Shown piece after piece: positions 1-10,993 of a DNA stretch of 64,000 bases. The translations under genes and the position numbers were made by a program. Every line of letters starts with the position of its first letter. The stretch's first letter is position 1. Origin of the DNA: Brachybacterium muris (GTDB taxonomy: Bacteria; Actinomycetota; Actinomycetes; Actinomycetales; Dermabacteraceae); the NCBI RefSeq assembly GCF_016907455.1, contig NZ_JAFBCB010000001.1, positions 1,798,001 through 1,862,000 of the forward strand. Reading direction: 5' to 3'. The notes below the pieces were generated by a model. It ran no database searches, had not been told where the DNA came from, and saw nothing but the letters and a program-made list of their open reading frames with translations.

Positions 1-29
1 ACCGGGCGCAAGCCTGCGGCGTCGGCTGC

Positions 30-674
30 TCACTCGCCGTCGATCACGGAATCGTTGTGGGGAAGACCGCCCGGGAAGGAGATGGGCAGTGCCCGGGCCC
101 GGGTGGGATCGGCAGCGTCCATCGCCTGGAGGTGCACGTGGGGCTCGGTGGAGTTGCCGGAGTTGCCGCACTGCGCGAGTACCTCTCCACGGTGCACCTG
201 CTGGCCTGCACGGACCCTCAGGCTGCTCTGCTGCAGGTGGCACAGGGCGAGGAACACACCGGGGCCGGCAATGTCGGCATCGGCCTCGATGATCACGTGG
301 TTGCCGGCGAGTGCGAGCCAGCCGCCGACCGCCCGTCGGCGCTGGGTGAGCATGTAGCGCACCGAGGGGATTCCGCGATGGGCAGCGTGATCCGGCTCGC
401 CGTCGTGCGCAGCCCGCACGGTACCGTCGATCGGGGCCCGGATCTCACGCCCGAAGCCGACGAAGCACTCCGGTGCTTCCGGGCGCAGGAATGACCGGAG
501 GGTGTAGGCACCGGAGCGCCCGTCCTCCCCCACCGGCGTGAGATCGATGGACTGCTCGAGGGCGTAGACGCGGGTGCCGTGACTGGGCACTCGATCGGCC
601 GGGCTGTTCTGCACCAGCCAGCGTCCTGGACCGGGTACGTCGAGGGGGATCGGGGTGCGGGGTCCTCGTGCCAT
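30..674 (-). CDS. M23-family metallopeptidase-like protein
   Basis: 214-aa protein. The C-terminal half has the LytM/M23 signature: a glycine-rich turn and an HVHL motif (HxH metal-binding) near residues 180-183, preceded by CGNSGNST. M23 enzymes are zinc endopeptidases that cut peptidoglycan cross-bridges. There is no signal peptide or membrane segment at the ATG chosen, so secretion is not evident and the fold may serve another role. It lies 36 bp downstream of the alpha-E gene on the same strand, so it is probably the last gene of the ATP-grasp/alpha-E run. Family call is secure; substrate unknown. Confidence 0.75.
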   Translation of the reverse strand: MARGPRTPIPLDVPGPGRWLVQNSPADRVPSHGTRVYALEQSIDLTPVGEDGRSGAYTLRSFLRPEAPECFVGFGREIRAPIDGTVRAAHDGEPDHAAHRGIPSVRYMLTQRRRAVGGWLALAGNHVIIEADADIAGPGVFLALCHLQQSSLRVRAGQQVHRGEVLAQCGNSGNSTEPHVHLQAMDAADPTRARALPISFPGGLPHNDSVIDGE

Positions 675-710
675 GACGTCCTCTCCCGGGTCCTGGTGGT
701 GCCCTGGGGG

Positions 711-1614
711 TCAGGTGCTGGGTTCGAAGTAGGTGCTCTTCAGAGCCCGGCTGACAGCGACGGTGACCCGCTGCAGCTGCTCCATCTCCGTCTCGAAGTC
801 GGCGACGATGTCGTCGAGTGAGCGGTAGCGCAGGCTGGCGGCCGCGCGGCCGACGATCCGCCGGGCCGGGTCCTCCGTGCCCATGCGGTCGAAGGAGCTG
901 CCGTGCAGTTTCGCCAGGGTCTCCAGCGCCTCGTCCAGTTCGATCAGGCAGTGCGCGGCCGAGCGGGGGAAGATCGAGTCCAGCAGCAGGAACTCGATGG
1001 CGCGGGCGGCACGCACCCGGCCCCGGTAGGAGCGGATGTAGGCCTCGTGGGCGCTGCAGCTGCGCAGCAGCATCACCACGTTGCCGTCGCTGGCGTCTTC
1101 GAGGTCATGGGCCTGCAGGATGCGGGCCACCATGTCCACCCGTTCCAGCAGCTGCCCGATGCGCAGGAACAGCCAGGCCTCGTCTCGGGTCATGGAGGCG
1201 TCGATCAGGCCGTTGACCACGGCGCAGCGGTCCTTGGCGTACTGGAACGCACCGTGCATCCGGGAGGGGCGCACCCCGCGGGGCATCCCGAGGGTGGTGG
1301 TGTTCAGCGACTCCCACACCTCGGTGGAGAGCACTTCGCGGGCACCACGGGCGTTCTCCCGGGCCGTCTGCAGGGCACCGGCGATCGAGGAGGGGTTCTG
1401 GCGGTCGGTCACCAGGCGGTCCAGGATCCGCTGCACCGTGAGGTCCGAGGTGTCCTCGACGGAGGCGCCGAAGATCGAGTACACGTCCTTGCAGGCGGTG
1501 CCCACGTCGTGCGTGGCGTCCTCGGTGATGGACTGCAGTGACACGTCCAGGATCCGGGCGGTCTGGTCCGCGCGCTCCACGTAGCGGCCAATCCAGAAGA
1601 CGGCTTCGGCGATC

Positions 1615-1625
<11 letters not shown>
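711..1625 (-). CDS. alpha-E domain protein (DUF403)
   Basis: 304 aa, beginning MLSRIAEAVFWIGRYVERAD, the typical opening of alpha-E proteins, all-helical partners of circularly permuted ATP-grasp proteins. The ATG at 1625 is chosen because homology begins there and because it overlaps the end of the ATP-grasp gene by 11 bp; the open frame extends further upstream but only as antisense-like composition. Family members are found with transglutaminase-like and ATP-grasp genes and are predicted to take part in peptide ligation or tagging. The biochemical role is not established. Confidence 0.85.
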
Positions 1626-3363
<1,738 letters not shown>

Positions 3364-3447
3364 GCCCCCATCTAACACTGTCCATGCATCCTGAGGGCCG
3401 TGGACCAGGCACACTGGGGCCTCCCGATCATCACGAGAGGTGAAGCC

Positions 3448-4131
3448 ATGTCACTCGGATCCCGCCTGAGCTCGCTGCTGCGCACGGCCGCCCGCTCCCC
3501 CGCCGTGCGGCGCGCCGCCCGCGACCTGGGCCGCTCCGCCGTGCGATCGGTGCAGGAGGTTCGCTCCGGTCGTTCAGGTCACTCGGTGCAGGAGGACGGG
3601 CCCGGCCGCACGTCACGCTCGCCCGGTGGTTCACCGGCGCAGGCCCGCCCGGATCAGCAGGTCGCCCCCGGGGCCTCATCGGCCCTCGCGGATCGCGCCT
3701 CCACCCCGCCCGTGACGATGACCTATGCACCCCGTGACGACGACCACCCCGATCCCGGAGAGGTGGTGTGGGCGTGGGTGCCGTACGAGGAGGACCTGAG
3801 CCGCGGCAAGGACCGCCCCGTGCTGGTGCTCGCCGAGGAGGATGCCCGCACCGGGGGCCGCGACGGCGACGGCGAGGTGCTGGTGGGGCTGATGCTCACC
3901 ACCCGTGACCGGGCAGATGCGGGCGAGATCCACGTGGACCAGCACGGCGCCACCTGGGTGGACGTGGGTGCCGGCGCCTGGGACAGCAAGGGCCGCCCCA
4001 GTGAGGCACGGGCCGACCGGCTGCTCCGGCTGGGTCTCCACGCCGTGCGGCGCGAGGGTGCACACCTGCCCCGGGACCGGTTCGATCGGGTGGCCTCCGC
4101 AGTGCGCGAGGTGCATGGATGGGACGGATGA
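3448..4131 (+). CDS. PemK/MazF-like protein with long N-terminal extension
   Basis: 227 aa. The C-terminal ~125 residues carry the PemK/MazF fold signature: GEVVWAWVPYEED, then KDRPVLVLAEE, then strands to a basic end. Canonical MazF toxins are ~110 aa ribonucleases; here ~90 residues of Arg/Ser/Gly/Pro-rich sequence precede the fold, including two imperfect SVQE repeats. Start: ATG at 3448 with GAGAGG seven nt upstream. No small antitoxin gene lies on either side, so it may not be a classical toxin. Divergent from the ATP-grasp gene across 84 bp. Confidence 0.65.
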   Translation: MSLGSRLSSLLRTAARSPAVRRAARDLGRSAVRSVQEVRSGRSGHSVQEDGPGRTSRSPGGSPAQARPDQQVAPGASSALADRASTPPVTMTYAPRDDDHPDPGEVVWAWVPYEEDLSRGKDRPVLVLAEEDARTGGRDGDGEVLVGLMLTTRDRADAGEIHVDQHGATWVDVGAGAWDSKGRPSEARADRLLRLGLHAVRREGAHLPRDRFDRVASAVREVHGWDG

Positions 4132-4183
4132 CACGTCTGGCGGGCAGTGCCGCTGAACTGCGGCTCTGGTAGTGTCTACGCTC

Positions 4184-4198
4184 GTATGTGTGACATAC
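4184..4198. promoter_or_regulatory. Palindrome in the rpsT leader region
   Basis: A 6-3-6 inverted repeat, GTATGT-gtg-ACATAC, lies about 190 bp upstream of rpsT in the 250-bp gap after the MazF-like gene. It may be an operator or a leader hairpin. No clear -35/-10 pair could be fixed here. Function is inference. Confidence 0.25.
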
Positions 4199-4384
4199 CG
4201 TTCGGTGTGCGCATGCCGGAGGCCCCACCGTGTCAGGGTCCACCGGTAGGTGCGACCCGGACGAGTACCCGTGGCAGTGACCCGGTACCGACGTCTCCAG
4301 GCGACCCCCACCGCCCGTCCCCGTCGGCAACGGACCTCGGCCGCCACGGATGTTCCACCACCACAGCACAAGAGAGAAGTCTTC

Positions 4385-4651
4385 GTGGCAAACATCAAGT
4401 CCCAGATCAAGCGGAACAAGACCAACGAGAAGGCGCGCCTGCGCAACCGTGCGGTCAAGTCCGAGCTCAAGACCTACACCCGCAAGGTACGCTCCGCCGT
4501 CACCGAGGGTGACGCCGACGCCGCGGCCAAGGCGCTCAAGGAGGCCTCCCGCAAGCTGGACAAGGCCGTGTCCAAGGGCGTCATCCACAAGAACCAGGCC
4601 GCCAACCGCAAGTCCGGTCTGGCCAAGCTGGTCTCCAAGGTCAGCGCCTGA
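4385..4651 (+). CDS. rpsT: 30S ribosomal protein S20
   Basis: 88 aa starting [20 protein letters not shown], the canonical S20 N-terminus; the remainder is the Ala/Lys-rich helical bundle that binds 16S rRNA in the 30S body. The GTG at 4385 is chosen because family members begin exactly there; AGAGAG lies ten bases upstream. Length is normal for the family. Followed within 40 bp by a strong terminator, so it is likely monocistronic, with a long upstream leader in keeping with the known autoregulation of S20. Confidence 0.97.
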   Translation: MANIKSQIKRNKTNEKARLRNRAVKSELKTYTRKVRSAVTEGDADAAAKALKEASRKLDKAVSKGVIHKNQAANRKSGLAKLVSKVSA

Positions 4652-4690
4652 GCGCAGCATGACTGATCACTGACCGCACCGGTCGGTGGC

Positions 4691-4726
4691 AGAAGGCCCC
4701 GCACATCGACTGTGCCGGGCCTTCTT
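4691..4726 (+). terminator. Rho-independent terminator after rpsT
   Basis: Stem AGAAGGCCC-c-GCAC, loop atcgact, then GTGC-c-GGGCCTTCT and a short T-rich tail. The two arms pair except for one C-C mismatch. Placed 40 bp after the rpsT stop and before the end of the convergent holA gene, so it could stop transcription from both sides. Confidence 0.85.
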
Positions 4727-4799
4727 CATGCCCTCACGGCCGTCATGGTCGTCATGGGCGTCGGGCCTCCTGGCCCTCCCAGCGAGGGGCGTTGCCTTC

Positions 4800-5786
4800 T
4801 CAGCGTGCCCGGCGGGCGCGGCCTATCTCGATCACCATGTGCTGAACGGACCAGCGAGGGTCGCGCCCGGCGCCCTTGACCTCGTGGTCGGCGCGGGCCA
4901 CGGCCTCCAGCGCCCGGGCCAGGGAGCGGTCGTTCCAGGAGCGGGCGTCGCGGCGGAGGTTGCGGATCATCCAGTCGGGCATGCCGAGACTGCGGGCGTT
5001 GGCGCCCGGGGTGGTGACCTTGGCGAGGCTGCGCATCTTCGCTGCGATCGCGGCGACGATGGGCACCGGGTCCGCTCCTGCCAGCTGGGCCTGCTGCAGC
5101 AGCTGAAGGGCCTCGCGCTCTCGGCCGGCGATCGCGGCGTCGGCCACGGCGAAAGCGGTCGACTCCACTCGGCCCGCGGTCACCGAACGCACGTCCTGCA
5201 GGGACAGGGGCGGGGCCTGAGCGCCTTCGTCGGGCGTGGTGTCGTCGATAAGCTGCCTGCTCATAGCGGCGAGCTCGGCCAGGTCGGTGCCGAAGGCGTC
5301 CACCAGTGCGGCCACGGCCTCGGGCTGGATGCGGCGGCCGGCGCGGGCGAACTCGGAGGCAACGAAGGTCTGCTTGTCACCCACGCGCTTCAGCGGGTCC
5401 GCCGGGACGCGGGGCACGCCTGCCTTCTTCAGAGTGTCCAGCAGCTTCTTGCCGCGGTTGCCGCCGCGGTGCACCAGCACCAGGGTGACATCTGGTTCCG
5501 GCGCGGGAATGTACGCGAGAACTTCGTTGATCAGGGATTCAGGGGCGGTCTGCATCTCGGGCACGATCACCATGCGCGGCTCTCCGAACAGGGAGGGGCT
5601 GGTGACCTGGGAGAGGGAACCGGAGGTGATGTTCTCGGCCGTGAGCTCGTGGAAGGCCACCGAGTCGTCATTCTCCCGGGCAAGTGCGCGCAGACGCTGC
5701 ACGGCGCGGTCGGCGATCAGGGACTCCGTGCCGTGGATCAGCACGATCGGTGCCAGGGCGACACTGTGCCACTCCACATCGCTCAC
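4800..5786 (-). CDS. holA: DNA polymerase III delta subunit
   Basis: 328 aa. Recognisable HolA features: N-terminal IVLIHGTESLIADRAV (degenerate AAA+ P-loop region), a central NRGKKLLDTLKKAG block, and the C-terminal helical clamp-loader collar ending in WSVQHMVIEIGRA. The protein is the clamp-opening subunit of the replisome clamp loader. Start: GTG at 5786 with AGAAGGAG six nt upstream; an in-frame ATG 30 codons upstream lacks homology. It lies 31 bp after comEC; linkage of holA to comEA-comEC is a common conserved order. Confidence 0.93.
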   Translation of the reverse strand: MSDVEWHSVALAPIVLIHGTESLIADRAVQRLRALARENDDSVAFHELTAENITSGSLSQVTSPSLFGEPRMVIVPEMQTAPESLINEVLAYIPAPEPDVTLVLVHRGGNRGKKLLDTLKKAGVPRVPADPLKRVGDKQTFVASEFARAGRRIQPEAVAALVDAFGTDLAELAAMSRQLIDDTTPDEGAQAPPLSLQDVRSVTAGRVESTAFAVADAAIAGREREALQLLQQAQLAGADPVPIVAAIAAKMRSLAKVTTPGANARSLGMPDWMIRNLRRDARSWNDRSLARALEAVARADHEVKGAGRDPRWSVQHMVIEIGRARRAR

Positions 5787-5817
5787 GGCGGCTCCTTCTG
5801 CTGGGGACCTTGCGATC

Positions 5818-8232
5818 CTATCGGGGCGGACCGACGGACCGGGGCTCGCCCGAGCGGTGGCGATCTTCAGCGTCAACGGGAGAACCGGGAGCTAGGGGGT
5901 CGGCGCTCTCAGCCGGGTCGTGGGCCGGCAGGATCACGGTGCCGTGCAGGTCGGTGCGCACCACCTGCGCCCCGACCGCCCCGAGCAGGTCCAGGGTGTG
6001 GTCGGTGGGGTGGCCGAAGGTGTTCTCCTTGCCCACGGTGACCAGGGCAAGTCCGGGATCCAGCTGCTCATAGAGCGCGTCGTGCTGGCGCCGGGATCCG
6101 TGGTGGGCGACCTTCACGATGTGCGCCGGGCCCGGCTGCAGTGCGGCCAGTTCGCGTTGGGCCACGGGTTCGAGATCACCGAGTGACACCAGGCGGGTGC
6201 CGTCCGGCCAGGTGGCGGCGATGGTCACGGAGCAGTCGTTGGCGGCGTCGCCCTCCCCGGAGCCGTCCTCGCGCAGGGCAGCGGACTGCGCGGCCTCGGC
6301 CGAGGGCGGCCACAGCACCTCGAGTGCGAGGCCGTCCTGCTGCCAGGTCTCCCCCGTGGTGACGGGTTCGGGAGGGCCTCCCTCGGCCACGTCCTGCCCG
6401 GCGTGAGGCAGCGGGCACACCCACTGTTGTGCGGGGGCGCGGGAGCCGGTGAGAGCGGTACGGCCACCGGTGTGGTCGGCGTGGGGATGGGTGAGGATGA
6501 GCAGGTCGATGTGGTCCACGTCCAGGCGGTTCAGGCACTCGCGCAGCGGTTCCGGGGCAGGCCCGGTGTCGATCAGTACCGTGGTGGACCCGCTACGCAG
6601 CAGCACCGCGTCCCCCTGCCCCACGGCACAGGCGGCGACGGTCCATTCCTGCCCTTCCCGCCCTGGCAGGTGGGGGGCGAGCCCTGGGGCGGTGACCGCT
6701 ACCAGGAGGCCCGCCATCGCCCAGCGCACCAGTGGGGACCGCCGCCCTGCGACGGCGATCGCGAGGACCACAATGACCGCCACCGCGCCCAGCACACCCG
6801 CGGTTCCCTCGAGCACGGGGATGCGGGAGCCGGGCAGGGCATCGGCCGTGCGGGCGATCAGGAGCACCAGATGGGCTCCGCCGGCGGCGATTGTGTTCAG
6901 CAACTGCGCGGCGGGGGCCCACACCGGCCCCATCAGCAGGGCGATCAGGCCGATCACGGTGGTGGGGCCGACGATGGGACCGACGATCATGTTCACCGGG
7001 ACCGCCCAGGCGGAGACCTCCGGTGCCAGCGTCACCAGGATCGGGGTGCAGGCGAGCTGAGCGACCAGCGGCACTGCAAGCACCAGGGCCGGGACCTTCC
7101 CGATCCTCTCCCCCGTTGCTTCGGTGATCGCACGGGCCAGGGGTGGGGCGCCGATCAGGATCGCGGCGGTCGCCAGGGCGGAGAGGGCGAAGCCGATCGA
7201 TGCCGCGGTGACCGGGTCCAGCACCGACCACAGCGCCACCGTGAGGGCCAGTGCCGCCACCGGGGAGGCCCTCACCCCCACGTAGCGGGCGATCAGCAGC
7301 GGGGTCACCATGGTGGCGGCCCTCTGCACGCTGGGCTCCTCCCCCACCAGCCCCACGTACGCGGCCACAGCGAGGCCGGCGATCAGCAGGCGGGGGCGCC
7401 TGCGCACCCCGGCCAGCAGCAGCGGTGCGATCACCGCTGCCAGGACCAGCGCGATGTTGGCGCCGGAGACGGCCACGAGGTGGGAGATGCCGGCGCGCTG
7501 CATGATCTCCTCGCTGCGGTCCCCCAGCCCGTGGGTGTCCCCGGAGGTCATCCCGCGCACCAGCGCCGCCTCGTCGCCCGGGAGGTGGCGCGTGTTGTGC
7601 CGGGCCAGGTCCCGCAGCTGCTGCCGGGCGTTCTGGGCCACAGCCGTCGCGCCGCGCTCCGGGATGGGCCGCACCTCGGTGACGGTGAGGACCAGGAGCC
7701 CACCGGAGGCCCGCACCTTCCCTCGGACCTGTACGGCGTCTCCCCCGCGTGCCTGTGCCAGCTGCTGCTCCGCTTCGGCGTCCCCGGTGCGCATGAGCAC
7801 CGGCACCGAGGCGGGGAGCGGGACGTCCTGGTCCCCGATCGTGGCCTGCGTGGGCAGAGTGCGTGCCATCGCCTGCATCCCCGATCGGGACCACGCGGGA
7901 CCTGTGGTGGGCACAGCGGGATCTGCACGGAGGGTAATGGCTACCTCGACGATCAGGGCATCCTCCGAGGCGGTGCTCAGCTGATCGACGGCGTGATCGT
8001 GGCGCAGCAGCACGGGGAACAGCAGCACCCCGGCCAGTGCCACCACGCCCAGGTGGGCGAGGAGCACCTGGGTGAGGACGGGGCGGGCGATGACGACGGC
8101 CGCCGTCAGCACCGTGGCGGCAAGGATCGCGCAGGTGGCGATCGCTGCTTGGGCGCCTGCCGCGATACCCAGCACGGCGAGGACCCACACGGCGGTGGCG
8201 CCGGGAAGCAGGCGCAGATCGTTCCAGCGCAT
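5818..8232 (-). CDS. comEC: ComEC/Rec2 family DNA-uptake channel
   Basis: 804-aa membrane protein. Order: two or three N-terminal TM segments, a periplasmic DUF4131-type region, a multi-TM Competence domain (about residues 200-490), and a C-terminal metallo-beta-lactamase domain with THPHADHTGG (about residue 580) and a later VAHHGSR. ComEC forms the inner-membrane channel for single-stranded DNA entering the cell; the lactamase domain may act as a nuclease. Full length for the family. Ten bp after comEA. Whether the host is naturally competent cannot be told from this window. Confidence 0.93.
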   Translation of the reverse strand: MRWNDLRLLPGATAVWVLAVLGIAAGAQAAIATCAILAATVLTAAVVIARPVLTQVLLAHLGVVALAGVLLFPVLLRHDHAVDQLSTASEDALIVEVAITLRADPAVPTTGPAWSRSGMQAMARTLPTQATIGDQDVPLPASVPVLMRTGDAEAEQQLAQARGGDAVQVRGKVRASGGLLVLTVTEVRPIPERGATAVAQNARQQLRDLARHNTRHLPGDEAALVRGMTSGDTHGLGDRSEEIMQRAGISHLVAVSGANIALVLAAVIAPLLLAGVRRRPRLLIAGLAVAAYVGLVGEEPSVQRAATMVTPLLIARYVGVRASPVAALALTVALWSVLDPVTAASIGFALSALATAAILIGAPPLARAITEATGERIGKVPALVLAVPLVAQLACTPILVTLAPEVSAWAVPVNMIVGPIVGPTTVIGLIALLMGPVWAPAAQLLNTIAAGGAHLVLLIARTADALPGSRIPVLEGTAGVLGAVAVIVVLAIAVAGRRSPLVRWAMAGLLVAVTAPGLAPHLPGREGQEWTVAACAVGQGDAVLLRSGSTTVLIDTGPAPEPLRECLNRLDVDHIDLLILTHPHADHTGGRTALTGSRAPAQQWVCPLPHAGQDVAEGGPPEPVTTGETWQQDGLALEVLWPPSAEAAQSAALREDGSGEGDAANDCSVTIAATWPDGTRLVSLGDLEPVAQRELAALQPGPAHIVKVAHHGSRRQHDALYEQLDPGLALVTVGKENTFGHPTDHTLDLLGAVGAQVVRTDLHGTVILPAHDPAESADPLAPGSPVDAEDRHRSGEPRSVGPPR

Positions 8233-8242
8233 GGCAGGCTTC

Positions 8243-9127
8243 TCAGCCGCTCACGGTGGCGTGCTCGCGGGTCTTCTCGAGCGTTGCCGGGCCGATCCCG
8301 GAGACCTCCAGCAGGTCGTCCACGGAGCGGAAGGGGCCGTTGGAGTCGCGGTGGTCGATGATGCGCTGGGCGATCGCGGGGCCCACTCCGGGCAGTCCCT
8401 CCAGGGCAGTGGCATCAGCGGTGTTGAGGTCGATCAATGCTGCCCCGCTCCCGCCGCCACCGCCTGTGGGTGCGTCGCCGCCACTCCGGGCTGGGGCCGT
8501 ACCCAGGGCGGGAGCGGCCACCGGGGGTGCCTCTCCGGGGACGGGCAGGTGGATCTGCTCCCCGTCGGTGATGGGGCGGGCGAGGTTCACGGCGGCGAGG
8601 TCGGCTTCCGGGGTGGGCCCGCCGGCGGCGTCCACGGCGTCCTGCACCCGCGCGCCTGGTCCGAGACGGACCACGCCGGGGGCGGCCACAGCGCCGGAGA
8701 CGTGCACGACGATCTCGGTGGTGGCGGCCTCTCCTTCGTGCGCGGTGGGTGCAGTTCCCGGGCCGGCTGGCTGTCCGGGGGCGGGTTCCGGTGCAGATCC
8801 TGCGGATGCCGAGGAGTCCGAGGACGACGTGGGAGCCGACGGTGATGCATCGGTGGCATCGTCGGCCGGGGATGCGTCCATCGGCTGGGAGACGGATGTC
8901 GGCTCCTCGAGCGGTACGGCGGAGCCGGAGGAGCCCAGGTGGATCGCGCCTGCTCCGATGAGGATCAGCACCGCGATCCCCACCAGGGAGGAAGGGCTCG
9001 GGGCGGGCAGTGAAGCCCGCTTGGCCCCGGCCGGGGGTTCGTGCTCGACGTGCTCGACCAGCGGCTCGGTGCTTCGCCTGTGCCGCCCGGGCCGGTTGCG
9101 TCGCGGCCACCCCTGCTGTACTCCCAT
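8243..9127 (-). CDS. comEA: ComEA family DNA-binding protein
   Basis: 294 aa from the ATG at 9127 (another ATG lies two codons upstream). Short basic cytoplasmic N-terminus, one TM helix (about residues 47-66), an Ala/Ser/Pro-rich linker, an SLBB-like domain (VVHVSGAVAAPGVVRL), and two C-terminal helix-hairpin-helix motifs (LEGLPGVGPAIAQRII and LLEVSGIGPATLEK). ComEA binds incoming double-stranded DNA outside the membrane and passes it to ComEC, the next gene. The two genes form a unit with holA. Confidence 0.92.
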   Translation of the reverse strand: MGVQQGWPRRNRPGRHRRSTEPLVEHVEHEPPAGAKRASLPAPSPSSLVGIAVLILIGAGAIHLGSSGSAVPLEEPTSVSQPMDASPADDATDASPSAPTSSSDSSASAGSAPEPAPGQPAGPGTAPTAHEGEAATTEIVVHVSGAVAAPGVVRLGPGARVQDAVDAAGGPTPEADLAAVNLARPITDGEQIHLPVPGEAPPVAAPALGTAPARSGGDAPTGGGGGSGAALIDLNTADATALEGLPGVGPAIAQRIIDHRDSNGPFRSVDDLLEVSGIGPATLEKTREHATVSG

Positions 9128-9230
9128 GAGCACGACGCTAGGGACTGAACAGGCACCTCACACCATCAGGGCCACCGGTGGGGAGAACAGGGCGCTGTGG
9201 AGGAACCTCAGCACCGGAGGATGGATGGGA

Positions 9231-9995
9231 TCAGACGATCCCCAGCATCGACATCCACTGCGCCCAGAAGGCGAACAGGATCACCAGTGCCACCAGCAGG
9301 TACCAGGCCAAGGTCAGCAGCACCCAGCGGCGCAGGATCCCGGCCACAGGTCGGGGCAGCGGCAGGTCGCCGCTCTCCACCGTGTGGGCGAGGGTGGCGA
9401 AGAACATGGGGGCCGTGGCCACCCACACCACCATGCACCACGGGCACAGGGCGCGGATGATGAAGATCGCGGAGAACGCCAGGAAGTGGATGAAGGCGAA
9501 GGCGAAGGTCATCCCGCCCAGTCGCGCCCAGCGCATCCACGGTGGCAGGGAGGTGCCGCTGATCATCAAGGAGCCCAGCACCCCCATGATCGCGAAGCCT
9601 CCCAGGCCCAGAGCCATGTTGGGGATCCCGAAGGCCTCGGCCTGCCAGGTGAACATCACGGTGCCGCAGGAGATGAACGGGTTGATGTCGCACGCCAGGG
9701 TGCCGCCGGGGTTCTCCAGCAGGAACAGCTTGTCCACCAGCAGGTTCAGGGCGGCGATCCACCCCACCAGGCCGCCGATCAGCAGCACCGCACCGGTGAG
9801 CGCGGCACCGGCACGGGGCTTGGAGCGGCGCTCGGCAGCGAGTTCCGCGTCGATCTCTGCACGCAGCTGCGCGTCGTCGAGCTCCTCGCCGTTCGCATCG
9901 TCGGCGACGACCTCCGGATCGCCGCCCACGGCGGTTGCCCGCGACGTGCCCGGCGTGGAGTGCGCGGAGCCCTGGTTCTCGTTCATCGAGGACAT
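9231..9995 (-). CDS. Vitamin K epoxide reductase (VKOR) family protein
   Basis: 254 aa with about five TM segments after a hydrophilic acidic N-terminus of 60 residues. The redox centre CPWC is at residues 184-187, and the loop cysteines at 102 and 110 (ACDINPFISC) match the second pair of VKOR homologues. Bacterial VKORs reoxidise DsbA-like thiol oxidases using quinone, supporting disulfide formation in exported proteins. Start: ATG at 9995, five bp after the oleD stop; an ATG three codons in is a poorer choice. No thioredoxin-like partner is fused. Confidence 0.9.
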   Translation of the reverse strand: MSSMNENQGSAHSTPGTSRATAVGGDPEVVADDANGEELDDAQLRAEIDAELAAERRSKPRAGAALTGAVLLIGGLVGWIAALNLLVDKLFLLENPGGTLACDINPFISCGTVMFTWQAEAFGIPNMALGLGGFAIMGVLGSLMISGTSLPPWMRWARLGGMTFAFAFIHFLAFSAIFIIRALCPWCMVVWVATAPMFFATLAHTVESGDLPLPRPVAGILRRWVLLTLAWYLLVALVILFAFWAQWMSMLGIV

Positions 9996-10000
9996 TATGC

Positions 10001-10993
10001 TCACGCCACGGGGTGGGCGCGATACCAGTCCGCGAGGCGTTCGAAGCCCTCGTCGATGCTGACCGCGGGGGTCCACTGCAGGCGCTCGCGGGTGCGGCGC
10101 TGGTCGAACCAGTGTGCGGTGGACATCTGCTCGGCCAGGAACTCCGTCATCGGAGGCTCGTCGGCCCCGGGACGGATCTCCCACAGCCGCTCCACCACGC
10201 GCCCGGCGGCACGCGCCACCGAACCGGGGATCCGGATGCGGGGACGGGGCACCCCGGCGGCGTCGCACCAGCCGGCGAACACGTCGCGCACAGTGCGGGG
10301 CTCACCGTTGGTGACCACGAAGCTCTCGCCGTGGACGTCCTCGATGCGGTCCAGGCCCGCCACGATGGCGTCGGCCGCATTGGTGACGTAGGTGGTGTCG
10401 ATCAGGGCCATGCCGTCGTCCAGCAGCGGCAGGCGGCCACTGCGCGCTCGATCCACGATCCTGCCCACCAGCTGGGTGTCGCCCGGTCCCCACACCACGT
10501 GGGGGCGGATGGAGGTGACCAGCAGGCCGTCGTGGCCGTCGGCCTCCATCGCCAGCAGCTCGGCGGCGGCCTTGGTGCGCGCGTAGGGGCCGCGGGCGTG
10601 CTCAGGGTCGGCGGGGGTGGCGTCCAGGCCCACGATCGCGGTGCCCAGGTGCGCCACCGACGGGGATGACACGTTGACCAGATGCCCGCCACCCTGGGCG
10701 CGCAGGGCGTCGACCACATTGCGGGTGCCGCCGATGTTGATCTCGCGGTACTCGCTCTCGGGCCCGGAGATCGACACCTTGGCGGCCAGGTGGATCACGG
10801 CGTCGCAGCCATCCACCGCGCGGCGTACGTCCTCGGCGCTGGTGAGGGATCCGTTGACGTCGGTGACGCCGTCGATCCCAGCGGGGCGGCGCTGGAAGGC
10901 GCGCACCTCCTCACCGCGGTCGCGCAGGGCGGTCGCCACAGCGCCGCCCAGCATCCCCGAGGCGCCGGTGACCAGGATCCGTCGGCCGCTCAC
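10001..10993 (-). CDS. oleD: OleD, NADPH-dependent 2-alkyl-3-ketoacid reductase
   Basis: 330 aa, short-chain/extended SDR fold: Rossmann motif VTGASGMLGGAV near the N-terminus and catalytic YARTK. In the Ole pathway OleD reduces the 2-alkyl-3-ketoacid made by OleA to the 2-alkyl-3-hydroxyacid. Start: GTG at 10993 overlaps the oleBC stop as GTGA, showing translational coupling. On its own the family call would be 3-beta-HSD-like epimerase; the order oleA-oleBC-oleD makes OleD the best reading. Confidence 0.88.
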   Translation of the reverse strand: MSGRRILVTGASGMLGGAVATALRDRGEEVRAFQRRPAGIDGVTDVNGSLTSAEDVRRAVDGCDAVIHLAAKVSISGPESEYREINIGGTRNVVDALRAQGGGHLVNVSSPSVAHLGTAIVGLDATPADPEHARGPYARTKAAAELLAMEADGHDGLLVTSIRPHVVWGPGDTQLVGRIVDRARSGRLPLLDDGMALIDTTYVTNAADAIVAGLDRIEDVHGESFVVTNGEPRTVRDVFAGWCDAAGVPRPRIRIPGSVARAAGRVVERLWEIRPGADEPPMTEFLAEQMSTAHWFDQRRTRERLQWTPAVSIDEGFERLADWYRAHPVA

